This document shows, in pieces, positions 1-5,930 of a stretch of 5,951 nucleotides of DNA. The notes under the pieces are model-generated. The model saw only the letters and a list, made by a program, of their open reading frames with translations. It did no database searches and was not told the DNA's origin. This DNA comes from Deltaproteobacteria bacterium (GTDB taxonomy: Bacteria > Desulfobacterota > GWC2-55-46 > JAUVFY01): NCBI GenBank assembly GCA_030594025.1, contig JAUVFY010000093.1:1-5951 (forward strand), read 5' to 3'. A program made the position numbers and the translations under genes. Position 1 is the first letter of the stretch; each line of letters starts with the position of its first letter.

Positions 1-275
1 AGGCCGTCGTTTATCCAGTGAAGGAGGTCCTTCGAAAGGGTGATATTCCCGATGGATATTGTAATGACCGTCTCCCAGAGGCCCTGGTAGGCCTCCCTTG
101 CCGGCGAGTTGGCAAAGATTATCGCCGCCATAGCGGCGCCGAGAAGCAGTATGCCGCCCATGGCCTGGGTCTTGAAGAACTCCTGAAAGGGCTTTATAAG
201 AGTTTCAGCCACCGACTCGATCCCGAGGGCGGTCCTGTTGAAAAGGTTCTTTCCGGGTATGTACTGTTGTTCCAT
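1..275 (-). CDS. nhaA: NhaA Na+/H+ antiporter, N-terminal part (runs off left edge)
   Basis: Translating the minus strand from the ATG at 275-273 gives 91 codons plus two bases with no stop, so only the N-terminus is present (family length is about 390 residues or more). After a roughly 28-residue cytoplasmic lead comes PFQEFFKTQAMGGILLLGAA (about 29-48), which opens the first membrane helix ending in FANS. A periplasmic stretch follows, then ISIGNITLSKDLLHWINDGL at the edge. The LxxWINDxL motif and the SxGGIxLLxAA helix are typical of NhaA. NhaA is an inner-membrane antiporter exchanging cytoplasmic Na+ or Li+ for external H+ in salt and pH homeostasis. The start is supported by AAGGAG at 293-288, 12 nt upstream, and by a promoter at 332-360. 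The gene diverges from arsC. The ion-binding aspartates lie outside the window and cannot be checked. Confidence 0.93.
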   Translation of the reverse strand, partial: MEQQYIPGKNLFNRTALGIESVAETLIKPFQEFFKTQAMGGILLLGAAMAAIIFANSPAREAYQGLWETVITISIGNITLSKDLLHWINDG

Positions 276-331
276 GTTAAACTTTTTCTCCTTAGCTCAA
301 AAGAGGACCCCCTGCAGGGCCCCATACTAAG

Positions 332-360
332 ATAATAAGCTATATTCGGCCTTTTGACAA
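332..360 (-). promoter_or_regulatory. Sigma-70-type promoter for nhaA
   Basis: On the minus strand, TTGTCA (360-355) and TATTAT (337-332) are separated by exactly 17 bp. Each hexamer matches the sigma-70 consensus at 5 of 6 positions. Transcription would start near 325, giving an untranslated leader of about 50 nt before the nhaA ATG at 275. That leader contains the 10-bp palindrome CCCTGCAGGG at 310-319, whose role is unclear. No other gene lies in this direction, so nhaA is the obvious target. Confidence 0.6.
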
Positions 361-395
361 CACTACATTAAAGCCTTAACCGACACGTAGCAAAG

Positions 396-417
396 ACGCC
401 ATAAACCCGTAACATGG
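396..417 (+). promoter_or_regulatory. Weak Pho-box-like repeat pair upstream of arsC (tentative)
   Basis: Two adjacent 11-bp units, ACGCCATAAAC (396-406) and CCGTAACATGG (407-417), loosely resemble PhoB half-sites of the CTGTCATAAA / CTGTAACA kind. The 8-mer CCGTAACA occurs again at 1150-1157 in the stronger site in front of the phosphate genes. Six bases after the pair is TAATTT (424-429), a poor -10 element. The arsC start codon is about 115 nt further on. The match could be chance. Another arsC promoter candidate, TTGCCA (481-486) with TAAATA (505-510) at 18 bp spacing, is equally unconvincing. Confidence 0.2.
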
Positions 418-543
418 ACGTGGTAATTTGCCCGCGAAAGGTAAATGCGCCGGCCGTCAGGATTAAATTAAAAATACCCGTTGCCAGCAGAGCCCCCTGT
501 GTGGTAAATAATATAGTTGATTATCGTTGGAAAGGACTAATTT

Positions 544-963
544 ATGCCAGAACCAGCCAGGGTACTTTTCGTATGCGTGGGCAACGCCTGCAGGAGCCAG
601 ATGGCAGAGGGGTTTGCAAAGGCTCACGGCAGTGGTAAGGTGGAGGTCAGGAGCGCCGGTACATCGGCCATTGGTTTTATAACCAGGGATGTCATAACCA
701 CCATGAAAGAAAAAGACATAGACATCACCGCTCAGACATCCGACCAGCTTACAGACGAGATGGTCGGGTGGGCCGACGTGGTGGTAACACTCGGCTGCTG
801 CACCGCGGACCAGATATGTCCCGTCTCATACGAGGGGGGAAAGATCGACTGGCCCGTGGAGGACCCCCTCGGAAGACCCATGGAGGAGATGAGAAGGATA
901 AGGGACGAAATCGAGACGAGGGTAAAGGCCCTCGTGGAGGAGCTTGGCGGTGAACGGAGTTGA
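544..963 (+). CDS. arsC: Arsenate reductase, thioredoxin-coupled (low-molecular-weight phosphatase fold)
   Basis: The 139-residue length is normal for the family. The N-terminal strand VLFVCVGNACRSQMAEGFA (7-25) holds the CX5R anion loop with nucleophile Cys11, Cys16 and Arg17, matching the CTGNSCRS loop of Bacillus-type ArsC. RSAGT follows at 36-40. The redox segment is TLGCCTADQICP (82-93), with Cys85, Cys86 and Cys92. WPVEDPLG (103-110) supplies the likely general acid Asp107. Proteins of this family reduce arsenate to arsenite in the cytoplasm through a three-cysteine relay recycled by thioredoxin. Plain tyrosine phosphatases lack the 85/86 and 92 cysteines, so arsenate reductase is preferred. 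AAAGGA at 531-536 lies 7 nt before the ATG. The 3' end overlaps the response regulator fragment, implying co-translation. No ArsR or arsenite exporter is visible here. Confidence 0.9.
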   Translation: MPEPARVLFVCVGNACRSQMAEGFAKAHGSGKVEVRSAGTSAIGFITRDVITTMKEKDIDITAQTSDQLTDEMVGWADVVVTLGCCTADQICPVSYEGGKIDWPVEDPLGRPMEEMRRIRDEIETRVKALVEELGGERS

Positions 964-1171
964 CGCCGACATCCTTATAGTAGACGACGAGATAGACATA
1001 CTCAACCTCCTCGAATATAATCTCACCAAGGCCGGATTCAGGGTCATTTCGGCAAAGGACGGTCCCGAGGCCATAGAGCTCGCAAAGGCCAGGGTGCCGG
1101 ACCTCATAATCCTCGACATAATGCTCCCCAACATGGAAGGCACCGATAACCGTAACACTGCTGTAACATAG
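950..1171 (+). pseudogene. Truncated PhoB-like response regulator (receiver domain fragment)
   Basis: From the GTG at 950 the product has 73 residues; GGAGG at 936-940 sits 9 nt upstream, which favours this start over the TTG at 944. The start overlaps the end of arsC by 14 bp. Visible receiver parts are ADILIVDDEIDILNLLEYNL, with acidic-pocket Asp12 and Asp13, and PDLIILDIMLPNMEG, with phosphoacceptor Asp56. The sequence then switches to a short unrelated tail, TDNRNTAVT, and stops. Missing are the conserved Thr/Ser and Lys of strands 4 and 5, helices 3 to 5, and any DNA-binding domain; a whole OmpR/PhoB regulator has about 230 residues. No frame in the next 250 bases restores the lost part. 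It resembles PhoB-type regulators more than others, but a fragment this short cannot settle that. It probably cannot act as a normal regulator. Deletion, rearrangement or a chimeric assembly join could explain it. Confidence 0.8.
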
Positions 1172-1183
1172 CCCGGGTATACT
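1150..1183 (+). promoter_or_regulatory. Pho-box-like promoter in front of the phosphate uptake genes
   Basis: Two adjacent 11-bp direct repeats, CCGTAACACTG (1150-1160) and CTGTAACATAG (1161-1171), agree at 8 of 11 positions and fit PhoB half-sites of the CTGTNAYA kind. After exactly 6 bp (CCCGGG) comes TATACT (1178-1183), a 5/6 match to the -10 consensus. Two 11-bp units, 6 bp, then a -10 hexamer is the layout of the E. coli phoA promoter as I recall it, where the Pho box replaces the -35 element. The site lies on the last codons of the broken regulator gene and points at the DUF47 and PiT genes about 245 nt downstream. PhoB could activate or repress here. Confidence 0.55.
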
Positions 1184-1233
1184 TTGTCAGGACTAAGGGG
1201 TATAAGGAGAATTAACGCATGACGGGAATATCC

Positions 1234-1275
1234 AAGACCTTCAATCACATTTAAATTAAAGAGGAGGTTTTAGTT
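1234..1275 (+). repeat. Leader repeat, copy A
   Basis: This 42-base stretch matches 1385-1426 at 39 of 42 positions, 151 bases apart. It opens with AAGACCTTCAATCACATTTA and ends in a GAGGAGGTTTTAG ribosome-site-like block. The differences are at the 22nd, 28th and 40th bases. In copy B the block is the ribosome site of the DUF47 gene. In copy A no start codon stands at the proper distance; the nearest ATG is 15 nt after GGAGG, at 1283. Confidence 0.9.
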
Positions 1276-1316
1276 AAGGCAAATGAGCGGAGTCAATAGA
1301 CGAATACCGGAGACAC

Positions 1317-1348
1317 CAATCACTTCTAACCAAAAAGGAGGTTTTAAT
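1317..1348 (+). repeat. Leader repeat, middle degenerate copy
   Basis: The 17 bases AAAAAGGAGGTTTTAAT (1332-1348) are identical to 1409-1425. Upstream, CAATCAC (1317-1323) matches 1393-1399, with a similar but diverged 8-base linker in place of 9 bases. This makes it a shorter, more decayed relative of copies A and B. An ATG at 1347 overlaps its end and is well placed for translation. Confidence 0.7.
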
Positions 1349-1424
1349 GAATGCGAAGGGGCAGAGTCTGCAAACGCATAACCAAAGACCTTCAATCACA
1401 TTTAACTTAAAAAGGAGGTTTTAA
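1347..1424 (+). CDS. Possible 25-residue leader peptide ahead of the DUF47 gene
   Basis: The ATG at 1347 follows AAAAAGGAGG with 5 nt spacing, as strong a ribosome site as any in the window. The frame runs 25 codons and ends in TAA at 1422-1424, three bases before the DUF47 ATG at 1428. The predicted peptide starts MNAKGQSL and ends FNLKRRF; it is basic, has no membrane segment and matches no family I know. Its last codons are read from the Shine-Dalgarno sequence of the next gene, so its translation could affect initiation there. The reading frame could equally be an accident of the repeat carrying its own ribosome site. There is no codon-bias evidence at this length. Confidence 0.25.
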   Translation: MNAKGQSLQTHNQRPSITFNLKRRF

Positions 1425-1426
1425 TT
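1385..1426 (+). repeat. Leader repeat, copy B (contains the DUF47 ribosome site)
   Basis: This is the partner of 1234-1275, matching 39 of 42 bases. It ends with the AAAAAGGAGGTTTTAATTT block; GGAGG (1414-1418) stands 9 nt before the ATG at 1428. This copy is therefore in functional use, and the other two look like duplicates of the leader just upstream of this gene. Confidence 0.9.
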
Positions 1427-1427
1427 T

Positions 1428-2042
1428 ATGTTCGGTCTGATACCAAAGAACCTGGATTTTTTCGAGTTCTTCGACAGGGCGGCGAACAATATCCTCAAGG
1501 GCGCGAGGGTCCTCGGGGAGCTCGTCGAGGACGGGGACATCGAGGAGAAGGCCAAGCTCATAACCGAGATAGAGCACGATGGCGACAGGATAACACACGA
1601 CACCGTAAGGATGCTCAACCAGACCTTCGTAACGCCCATAGACAGGGAAGACATACACGGCCTTATAACGGCCCTCGACGACGTGATAGACTTCATAGAC
1701 GCCTTTGTCATAAGGGTCCATCTTTACAAGATTAAGGAGTTTCCGGCCGCGGCCAGGGAGCTCGCCCATATACTTTTAAAGTCCGCCGAGGAGACGGTGA
1801 GGGCGATAAGCTGTCTTGAGAAGATGGACAGCACGATACACCACATCTGTATCGAGCTCAACAGCCTCGAGAACGAGGCCGACAGGATCTCGAGGGCCGC
1901 CATAGCAAAGCTCTTCGAGGAGGAGAAAGACCCGCTTACGGTCATAAAGTGGAAGGAGCTTTACGAGACACTGGAGCTGGCCTCTGACAAGTTCGAGGAC
2001 GTGGCCAACATACTCGAGGGTATTATACTTAAACACGCTTGA
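1428..2042 (+). CDS. DUF47 family PhoU-like protein, PiT transporter partner
   Basis: The 204-residue length is normal for the PhoU-like DUF47 family. The protein is soluble and predicted almost entirely helical, in two PhoU-like halves. Conserved acidic, probably metal-binding motifs are visible: IEHDGDRITHD (48-58), TPIDREDI (69-76), LDDVIDFID (83-91), then in the second half LENEADR (147-153) and YETLELASDKFEDVAN (179-194). In many bacteria genes of this family sit directly before a PiT phosphate transporter, as here with a gap of 49 bases, and the protein is thought to modulate that transporter. The exact mechanism is not established. Its ribosome site lies in leader repeat copy B, and it is the first full gene after the Pho-box-like promoter. 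It is not PhoU itself, which accompanies the PstSCAB system; no pst genes are present. Confidence 0.92.
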   Translation: MFGLIPKNLDFFEFFDRAANNILKGARVLGELVEDGDIEEKAKLITEIEHDGDRITHDTVRMLNQTFVTPIDREDIHGLITALDDVIDFIDAFVIRVHLYKIKEFPAAARELAHILLKSAEETVRAISCLEKMDSTIHHICIELNSLENEADRISRAAIAKLFEEEKDPLTVIKWKELYETLELASDKFEDVANILEGIILKHA

Positions 2043-2091
2043 GCGGTCTTGCCCGTGGGTACTAAAATAAAATTTTAAAAAAGGAGGGCAA

Positions 2092-3090
2092 ATGACCGAC
2101 CCCGCAGTACTTATCGTTTTGGTTGTAATCGTGGCCCTTCTGTTCGACTTTGCCAACGGCTGGAACGACGCTGCAAACGCCATCGCAACGGTCGTGTCAA
2201 CAAGGGTGCTCTCTCCTCTGACGGCGGTCCTTCTCGCGGGGTCTCTCAACTTCGTGGGTGCATACCTCTCGACCCGGGTAGCAAAGACCATCGGCGGCTC
2301 GATCGTCGACCCGACGACGGTCACCCTTACGGTAATACTCGCGGCCATGCTCGGGGCGTTTCTGTGGACCTTCCTCATGACAAGGATAGGCATGCCCATA
2401 AGCGGGTCCCATTCGCTCATAGGGGGGCTCATAGGGGCCGTGGTATTTGCCAGCGGTTTCGGGGTCTTGAAGATGGGGGGGGTCTACAAGATCCTCCTGG
2501 CGCTCTTAATATCCCCTGTATTAGGCCTCATCGTGGGTTTCCTGCTCATGGTCTCGATAATGCATATATTCAAGAACGTCTCCCCTGCCACGGTAAACAG
2601 GTACTTCGGCCGGCTCCAAATTATATCGGTGAGCTTCATGGCCCTGAGCCACGGCACGAACGACGCTCAAAAGGTCATGGGTATAATAACGATGGCCCTT
2701 TTAAGCGGCGGCTACATCTCGACCTTCGAGGTCCCGCTCTGGGTCATGTCGGCCTGCGCCCTTATGATGGCCCTGGGCACGGCCACAGGGGGCTGGAAGG
2801 TCATAAAGACGCTGGGCCTCAGACTCTCGAAGATAAAGCCCGTCCACGGCTTCGCCGCCGAGAGCGCCGCATCGGCCGTGCTCCTTACCGCGGCCAACCT
2901 CGGAGCCCCGGTCAGTACGACCCACGTAATCACTTCCTGCATTATGGGCGTGGGCTCGACACGGAGGCTCTCGGCCGTCAGGTGGGGTATCGGAAAGAAG
3001 ATCCTATATGCGTGGGTGTTTACCCTGCCCGCTTGTGGTATAATGGCGGCGTTAATCTACCAGGGGCTGAGTCTTATTACAGGCGGATAG
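2092..3090 (+). CDS. pit: PiT family inorganic phosphate transporter
   Basis: The 332-residue protein has about ten hydrophobic segments. Both PiT signatures are present as an internal repeat: FANGWNDAANA (20-30) in the first half and SHGTNDAQK (186-194) in the second, each with the essential Asn-Asp pair. Each half also has a paired turn, PISGSH (102-107) and PVSTTH (273-278), typical of the two inverted halves that bind phosphate and the coupling ion. The length matches the compact bacterial PiT type (about 330 residues), not the roughly 500-residue E. coli PitA. It is an inner-membrane secondary carrier importing phosphate, usually as a metal-phosphate complex with protons or with Na+; the coupling ion cannot be told from this. 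Members can also admit arsenate. GGAGG (2083-2087) lies 4 nt before the ATG. It forms a likely operon with the DUF47 gene. Confidence 0.95.
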   Translation: MTDPAVLIVLVVIVALLFDFANGWNDAANAIATVVSTRVLSPLTAVLLAGSLNFVGAYLSTRVAKTIGGSIVDPTTVTLTVILAAMLGAFLWTFLMTRIGMPISGSHSLIGGLIGAVVFASGFGVLKMGGVYKILLALLISPVLGLIVGFLLMVSIMHIFKNVSPATVNRYFGRLQIISVSFMALSHGTNDAQKVMGIITMALLSGGYISTFEVPLWVMSACALMMALGTATGGWKVIKTLGLRLSKIKPVHGFAAESAASAVLLTAANLGAPVSTTHVITSCIMGVGSTRRLSAVRWGIGKKILYAWVFTLPACGIMAALIYQGLSLITGG

Positions 3091-3102
3091 CCCGAGGGTT
3101 TT

Positions 3103-4044
3103 ATGTCCATAATACAGGTAAAAGACCTTGTAAAGAACTATAACGGGGTCGAGGCAGTCCGCGGGGTATCGTTCGATGTCCACGAGGGCGAGACCTTCGG
3201 CTTTCTCGGCCCGAACGGCGCAGGCAAGACTACCACCATAAACGTACTCTGTACGCTCCTTTCGCCCACCTCTGGAACGGCCTTTGTAAACGGCTTCGAC
3301 TGCACCCAAGAACCCCACAAGGTCCGCTCTTCGATAGGGCTCGTTTTCCAGGAAGTGACCTTAGATAACGAACTCACCGCATACGAAAATTTAAAATTCC
3401 ACTGCTATCTATATAACATGGAAAGGCGTACGGCCGAGGTCCGCATCGACGAGATACTCGGGGTCGTGGGCCTCGACTCCAGGCGTAACGACTACGTAAA
3501 GGACTTCTCCGGGGGGATGAAAAGAAGGCTCGAGGTCGCAAGGGGGCTGCTACACAGGCCCAAGGTCCTTTTCCTTGACGAGCCCACCCTGGGGCTCGAC
3601 CCGCAGACCAGAAGACAGGTCTGGGATTTCATAGGCAGGCTCAAAGAAACAGAGGGCAATACCGTCTTCATGACCACCCATTACATGGACGAGGCCGAGG
3701 TATGCGACCGCATCGCGATCATAGACAAGGGCCGCATCATAGTCTGCGCAAGCCCCGAGGAGCTCAAGAGCTCCCTGAAGGGCGATACCATATACATAAG
3801 GACCGCCGACGACGAAGGTGCAAAGAGGGAAATCCGCGACAGGTTCGGCATAGAGGCCAAGACTCTTACCGACGGGCTGGCGCTACTTGTGGAAGGGGGA
3901 GAAAAATTCATCCCCAGGATATTCGAGGAGCTCAAGACCTCCATCGTCTCGGTAAATTTAAAGAGACCGAGCCTCGACGACGTCTTCCTTCACCTCACCG
4001 GAAGGGAGATAAGGCAGACGGGAAACGCCACGAGGCAGGCTTAA
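3103..4044 (+). CDS. ABC transporter ATP-binding protein, DrrA-like (ABC-2 exporter type)
   Basis: The 313-residue protein has a full nucleotide-binding domain: Walker A GPNGAGKTT (36-44), Q-loop Gln83 in VFQE, signature FSGGMKRR (135-142), Walker B VLFLDEP with catalytic Glu160, D-loop GLD (164-166) and switch His193 in TTHYMDEAE. The C-terminal extension ending in PSLDDVFLHLTGRE (289-302) is typical of the daunorubicin-resistance DrrA subfamily, which powers ABC-2 type membrane subunits in export. The substrate cannot be read from the ATPase. Its ATG lies 12 nt after the pit stop, with GAGGG (3094-3098) 4 nt upstream, so it is probably co-transcribed with the phosphate genes. No permease follows, although DrrA-type genes normally precede one; the DNA after 4044 belongs to a convergent gene. 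All catalytic residues are intact, so it may pair with a permease encoded elsewhere or be left over from a broken operon. Confidence 0.92.
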   Translation: MSIIQVKDLVKNYNGVEAVRGVSFDVHEGETFGFLGPNGAGKTTTINVLCTLLSPTSGTAFVNGFDCTQEPHKVRSSIGLVFQEVTLDNELTAYENLKFHCYLYNMERRTAEVRIDEILGVVGLDSRRNDYVKDFSGGMKRRLEVARGLLHRPKVLFLDEPTLGLDPQTRRQVWDFIGRLKETEGNTVFMTTHYMDEAEVCDRIAIIDKGRIIVCASPEELKSSLKGDTIYIRTADDEGAKREIRDRFGIEAKTLTDGLALLVEGGEKFIPRIFEELKTSIVSVNLKRPSLDDVFLHLTGREIRQTGNATRQA

Positions 4045-5883
4045 CGGCTTGCTCATTAATCGTTTGACCTTGTAAATAAAGAACTCGGTATTTTTATACT
4101 CCGGCGGATAACCTAAATCCAGTTTCTTCTCGGAAATGATATAACCGACACCGTACTCTTCGGATATCCTTGCTATAACAGGACCTTTGTCCGATTCATG
4201 ATACAGGTTTTTAACTATTTCAATCCTCTTTTTCCATTCAAAAGCAAAATCCCTGTTGAAAACCAACTGGCCGTCTTTGTATGTGGTAAAGACATTCCTG
4301 CGGGAAGTTAACCTCAAAGCCGGGCCTTGCAGGGTAAAAGGCCTCGTCATAAAGATATCATCCTCGTCCGTATTTTTTTCTATCCAAGCCGAAGCCTGGG
4401 CCAATGGACTGTGTTTGAGATAAACAGGATAGATATTGAGCCCGGGGAAAAAGGTTGTTGCGCAGGCTGCAAGTAGGATACAGAAAACGTACGGCGATTT
4501 GTTGCCGAATATATAGTCCCTTTTCCATGACACCAGGGCCGGGATGATGGAAGAGACAAGGAGTATTGCTAATACTAAATCGGAGAAAACCAGCCCTTGC
4601 TCTTTGGAGAAAATTGACGATAAAGATACAAAGCATATGATGAGGACCAAGAACGAGATATAGAACTTTCTTATGATAAGGGGTTGATCTGTAACGAGTA
4701 GATTATGTTTCCTCCCTATCCATAAGACCAGGAAGATGGGAAGAAAAAACAAAATAAGAGGCTCTGTGTAATTCACCCTTATGACATAATAGAGCGGGAA
4801 GGCCAGAGGTGAGACCGTTCCGACCAGAGAAAAGTTGTATAAAAGGTCTTTCGGGTGCCTTTTTATGTATTCGTATGCAAAACGGGAGAACAAGAGCGTG
4901 TTGAATATCTTCCATAAAAAGAGGCTTCGGGCCATCTGTAGTTGTGCAAAAAAATGCAGTTTAAAGATATCCACCGTAATAAATGAGAGGACAGTTAGAA
5001 ACAGGGGGATGAAAAAAAGCATTAAGCAATATCTTCTCTTTGTGGCGTCTTCAAAAACCTCCTTCAATTCCCGCCGGCTTACCATGAAAAAGCACGCACT
5101 CACGATTAGAAGGAGGAAGGAAATGGGCAGCCAGTTTGAAATAAAAATATCATAGTTTCTTTCATTGATAATTTCTTCCCACGCGGGATCTATAAATGTG
5201 AAAATCTTAAGCCCCGATGAATCTGTTGCGAGCATAAATAGCGTTAAAAATAGAGCCGGAGTTAACGCTGAAAGCAAACACTCCTTTACAGGCCCTCTGT
5301 TTTTGTATAAACAAAAAGCCAGATCCAGATATAGGAAAATAACGAAGGGGATTGATGCTATAGGATGCATTAACAGGCCGACACCCAGCGCCACGGTAGA
5401 AAGAATGCGTCTCCGGCTTAAAACCAAAGCCAAAAATAATAGATTGAAGGAGTAGCTAATAAGCCTTGGTGTAAGGTAGGTGTCTATCGTTGTTATCTCT
5501 GTGCCGTTAATCAAAATGGGGGATATGAAAAAAACCAATGAGAAGATGCTGAACATCCTGTCCTTTGTAAGGAAAAATGCGATCCTGAACAAAGAGTATA
5601 AGTAAAGATACCTGATAAAAACTGTGGTCGTGAACAGGGCGTAAAAGATGTTATCCCCCAGCACACCTGTAAGAAATACTATGAGCTCGTCAAAGAGCGT
5701 GTAGTTAAGTAGATTTAAACTCAAAAGGAGGTCGTTTTGATATAGTTCGGGGTTCATGGATTGGTATATTGCCGGGATATAGATAAGCTGGTCCAGGACA
5801 AACACATCATAGCCCGGGAAAACTATCAGGGAAAATGCGGTTAAGATCGCTATTGCCAGATGGAGCTTCAGTTCCGTTTTCAT
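3958..5883 (-). CDS. Large polytopic membrane protein, GT-C / DUF6798-like, function unknown
   Basis: The 641-residue protein has roughly a dozen hydrophobic segments (about 5-480) and a soluble C-terminal part. After the first helix a loop has VLDQLIYIPAIYQSMNPELY (29-48) then ND at 50-51, like the acidic first loop of GT-C membrane glycosyltransferases. GLLMHPIASIPF (169-180) and FAQLQMARSLFLW (312-324) lie in the membrane region. The tail has SAWIEKNTDEDDIFMTRPF (498-516), then SRRNVFTTYKDGQ and FEWKKR, a pattern I recall from DUF6798-type proteins. A role in envelope glycan or lipid glycosylation is possible but unproven. The ATG at 5883 is the only good start, although no clear Shine-Dalgarno precedes it. 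Composition is AT-rich against its neighbours, suggesting separate origin. The last 28 residues are read antisense to the ABC gene; the ancestral end was probably near residue 608 (FFIYKVKR). Confidence 0.8.
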   Translation of the reverse strand: MKTELKLHLAIAILTAFSLIVFPGYDVFVLDQLIYIPAIYQSMNPELYQNDLLLSLNLLNYTLFDELIVFLTGVLGDNIFYALFTTTVFIRYLYLYSLFRIAFFLTKDRMFSIFSLVFFISPILINGTEITTIDTYLTPRLISYSFNLLFLALVLSRRRILSTVALGVGLLMHPIASIPFVIFLYLDLAFCLYKNRGPVKECLLSALTPALFLTLFMLATDSSGLKIFTFIDPAWEEIINERNYDIFISNWLPISFLLLIVSACFFMVSRRELKEVFEDATKRRYCLMLFFIPLFLTVLSFITVDIFKLHFFAQLQMARSLFLWKIFNTLLFSRFAYEYIKRHPKDLLYNFSLVGTVSPLAFPLYYVIRVNYTEPLILFFLPIFLVLWIGRKHNLLVTDQPLIIRKFYISFLVLIICFVSLSSIFSKEQGLVFSDLVLAILLVSSIIPALVSWKRDYIFGNKSPYVFCILLAACATTFFPGLNIYPVYLKHSPLAQASAWIEKNTDEDDIFMTRPFTLQGPALRLTSRRNVFTTYKDGQLVFNRDFAFEWKKRIEIVKNLYHESDKGPVIARISEEYGVGYIISEKKLDLGYPPEYKNTEFFIYKVKRLMSKPLSLPRGVSRLPYLPSGEVKEDVVEARSL

Positions 5884-5930
5884 TTTCGTCGATGACCTAA
5901 GCGGGTGCTGGTTAAAAGGGAAAGCCAGGG

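Larger units (their letters stand above)
1184..1427 (+). other. Leader between the Pho-like promoter and the DUF47 gene, rich in ribosome-site-like elements
   Basis: No gene of normal size lies here. The leader holds four purine-rich Shine-Dalgarno-like sequences: AAGGAGA (1204-1210), GAGGAGG (1261-1267), AAGGAGG (1335-1341) and AAGGAGG (1412-1418). Only the last serves a recognised gene. Three of the four lie in a repeated element described separately. Very short reading frames follow some of them: 11 codons from the ATG at 1219 (stop at 1252-1254), 32 codons from 1283 (stop at 1379-1381) and 25 codons from 1347 (stop at 1422-1424). None resembles a known protein. No hairpin with a U-run and no recognisable riboswitch is visible by eye. 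Confidence 0.5.

Noticed and set aside
310..319. CCCTGCAGGG palindrome in the nhaA leader
   Set aside because: A 10-bp palindrome with no loop and no U-run is not a terminator, and no second copy was seen that would suggest an operator.
18..335. 105-codon plus-strand frame at the left edge
   Set aside because: The opposite strand encodes a convincing NhaA N-terminus with its own ribosome site and promoter.
414..638. 74-codon plus-strand frame upstream of and overlapping arsC
   Set aside because: Its second half is arsC read in another frame, and its first half lacks a ribosome site and any family resemblance.
1172..1182. CCCGGG and GTATAC palindromes next to the Pho-like repeats
   Set aside because: They are short restriction-site-like palindromes, explained by the promoter spacer and the -10 element; no stable hairpin results.
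2043..2091. Possible separate promoter or terminator between the DUF47 gene and pit
   Set aside because: The 49-base gap has an AT-rich run and a ribosome site but no paired promoter hexamers or GC hairpin.
1776..2432. 218-codon minus-strand frame across the DUF47 and pit genes
   Set aside because: It is antisense to two clearly recognised genes and resembles nothing; long shadow frames are expected in GC-rich DNA.
2364..3143. 259-codon plus-strand frame inside pit
   Set aside because: It is an alternate frame of a strongly supported PiT gene; its Arg/Gly/His-rich product is typical of a frame shadow.
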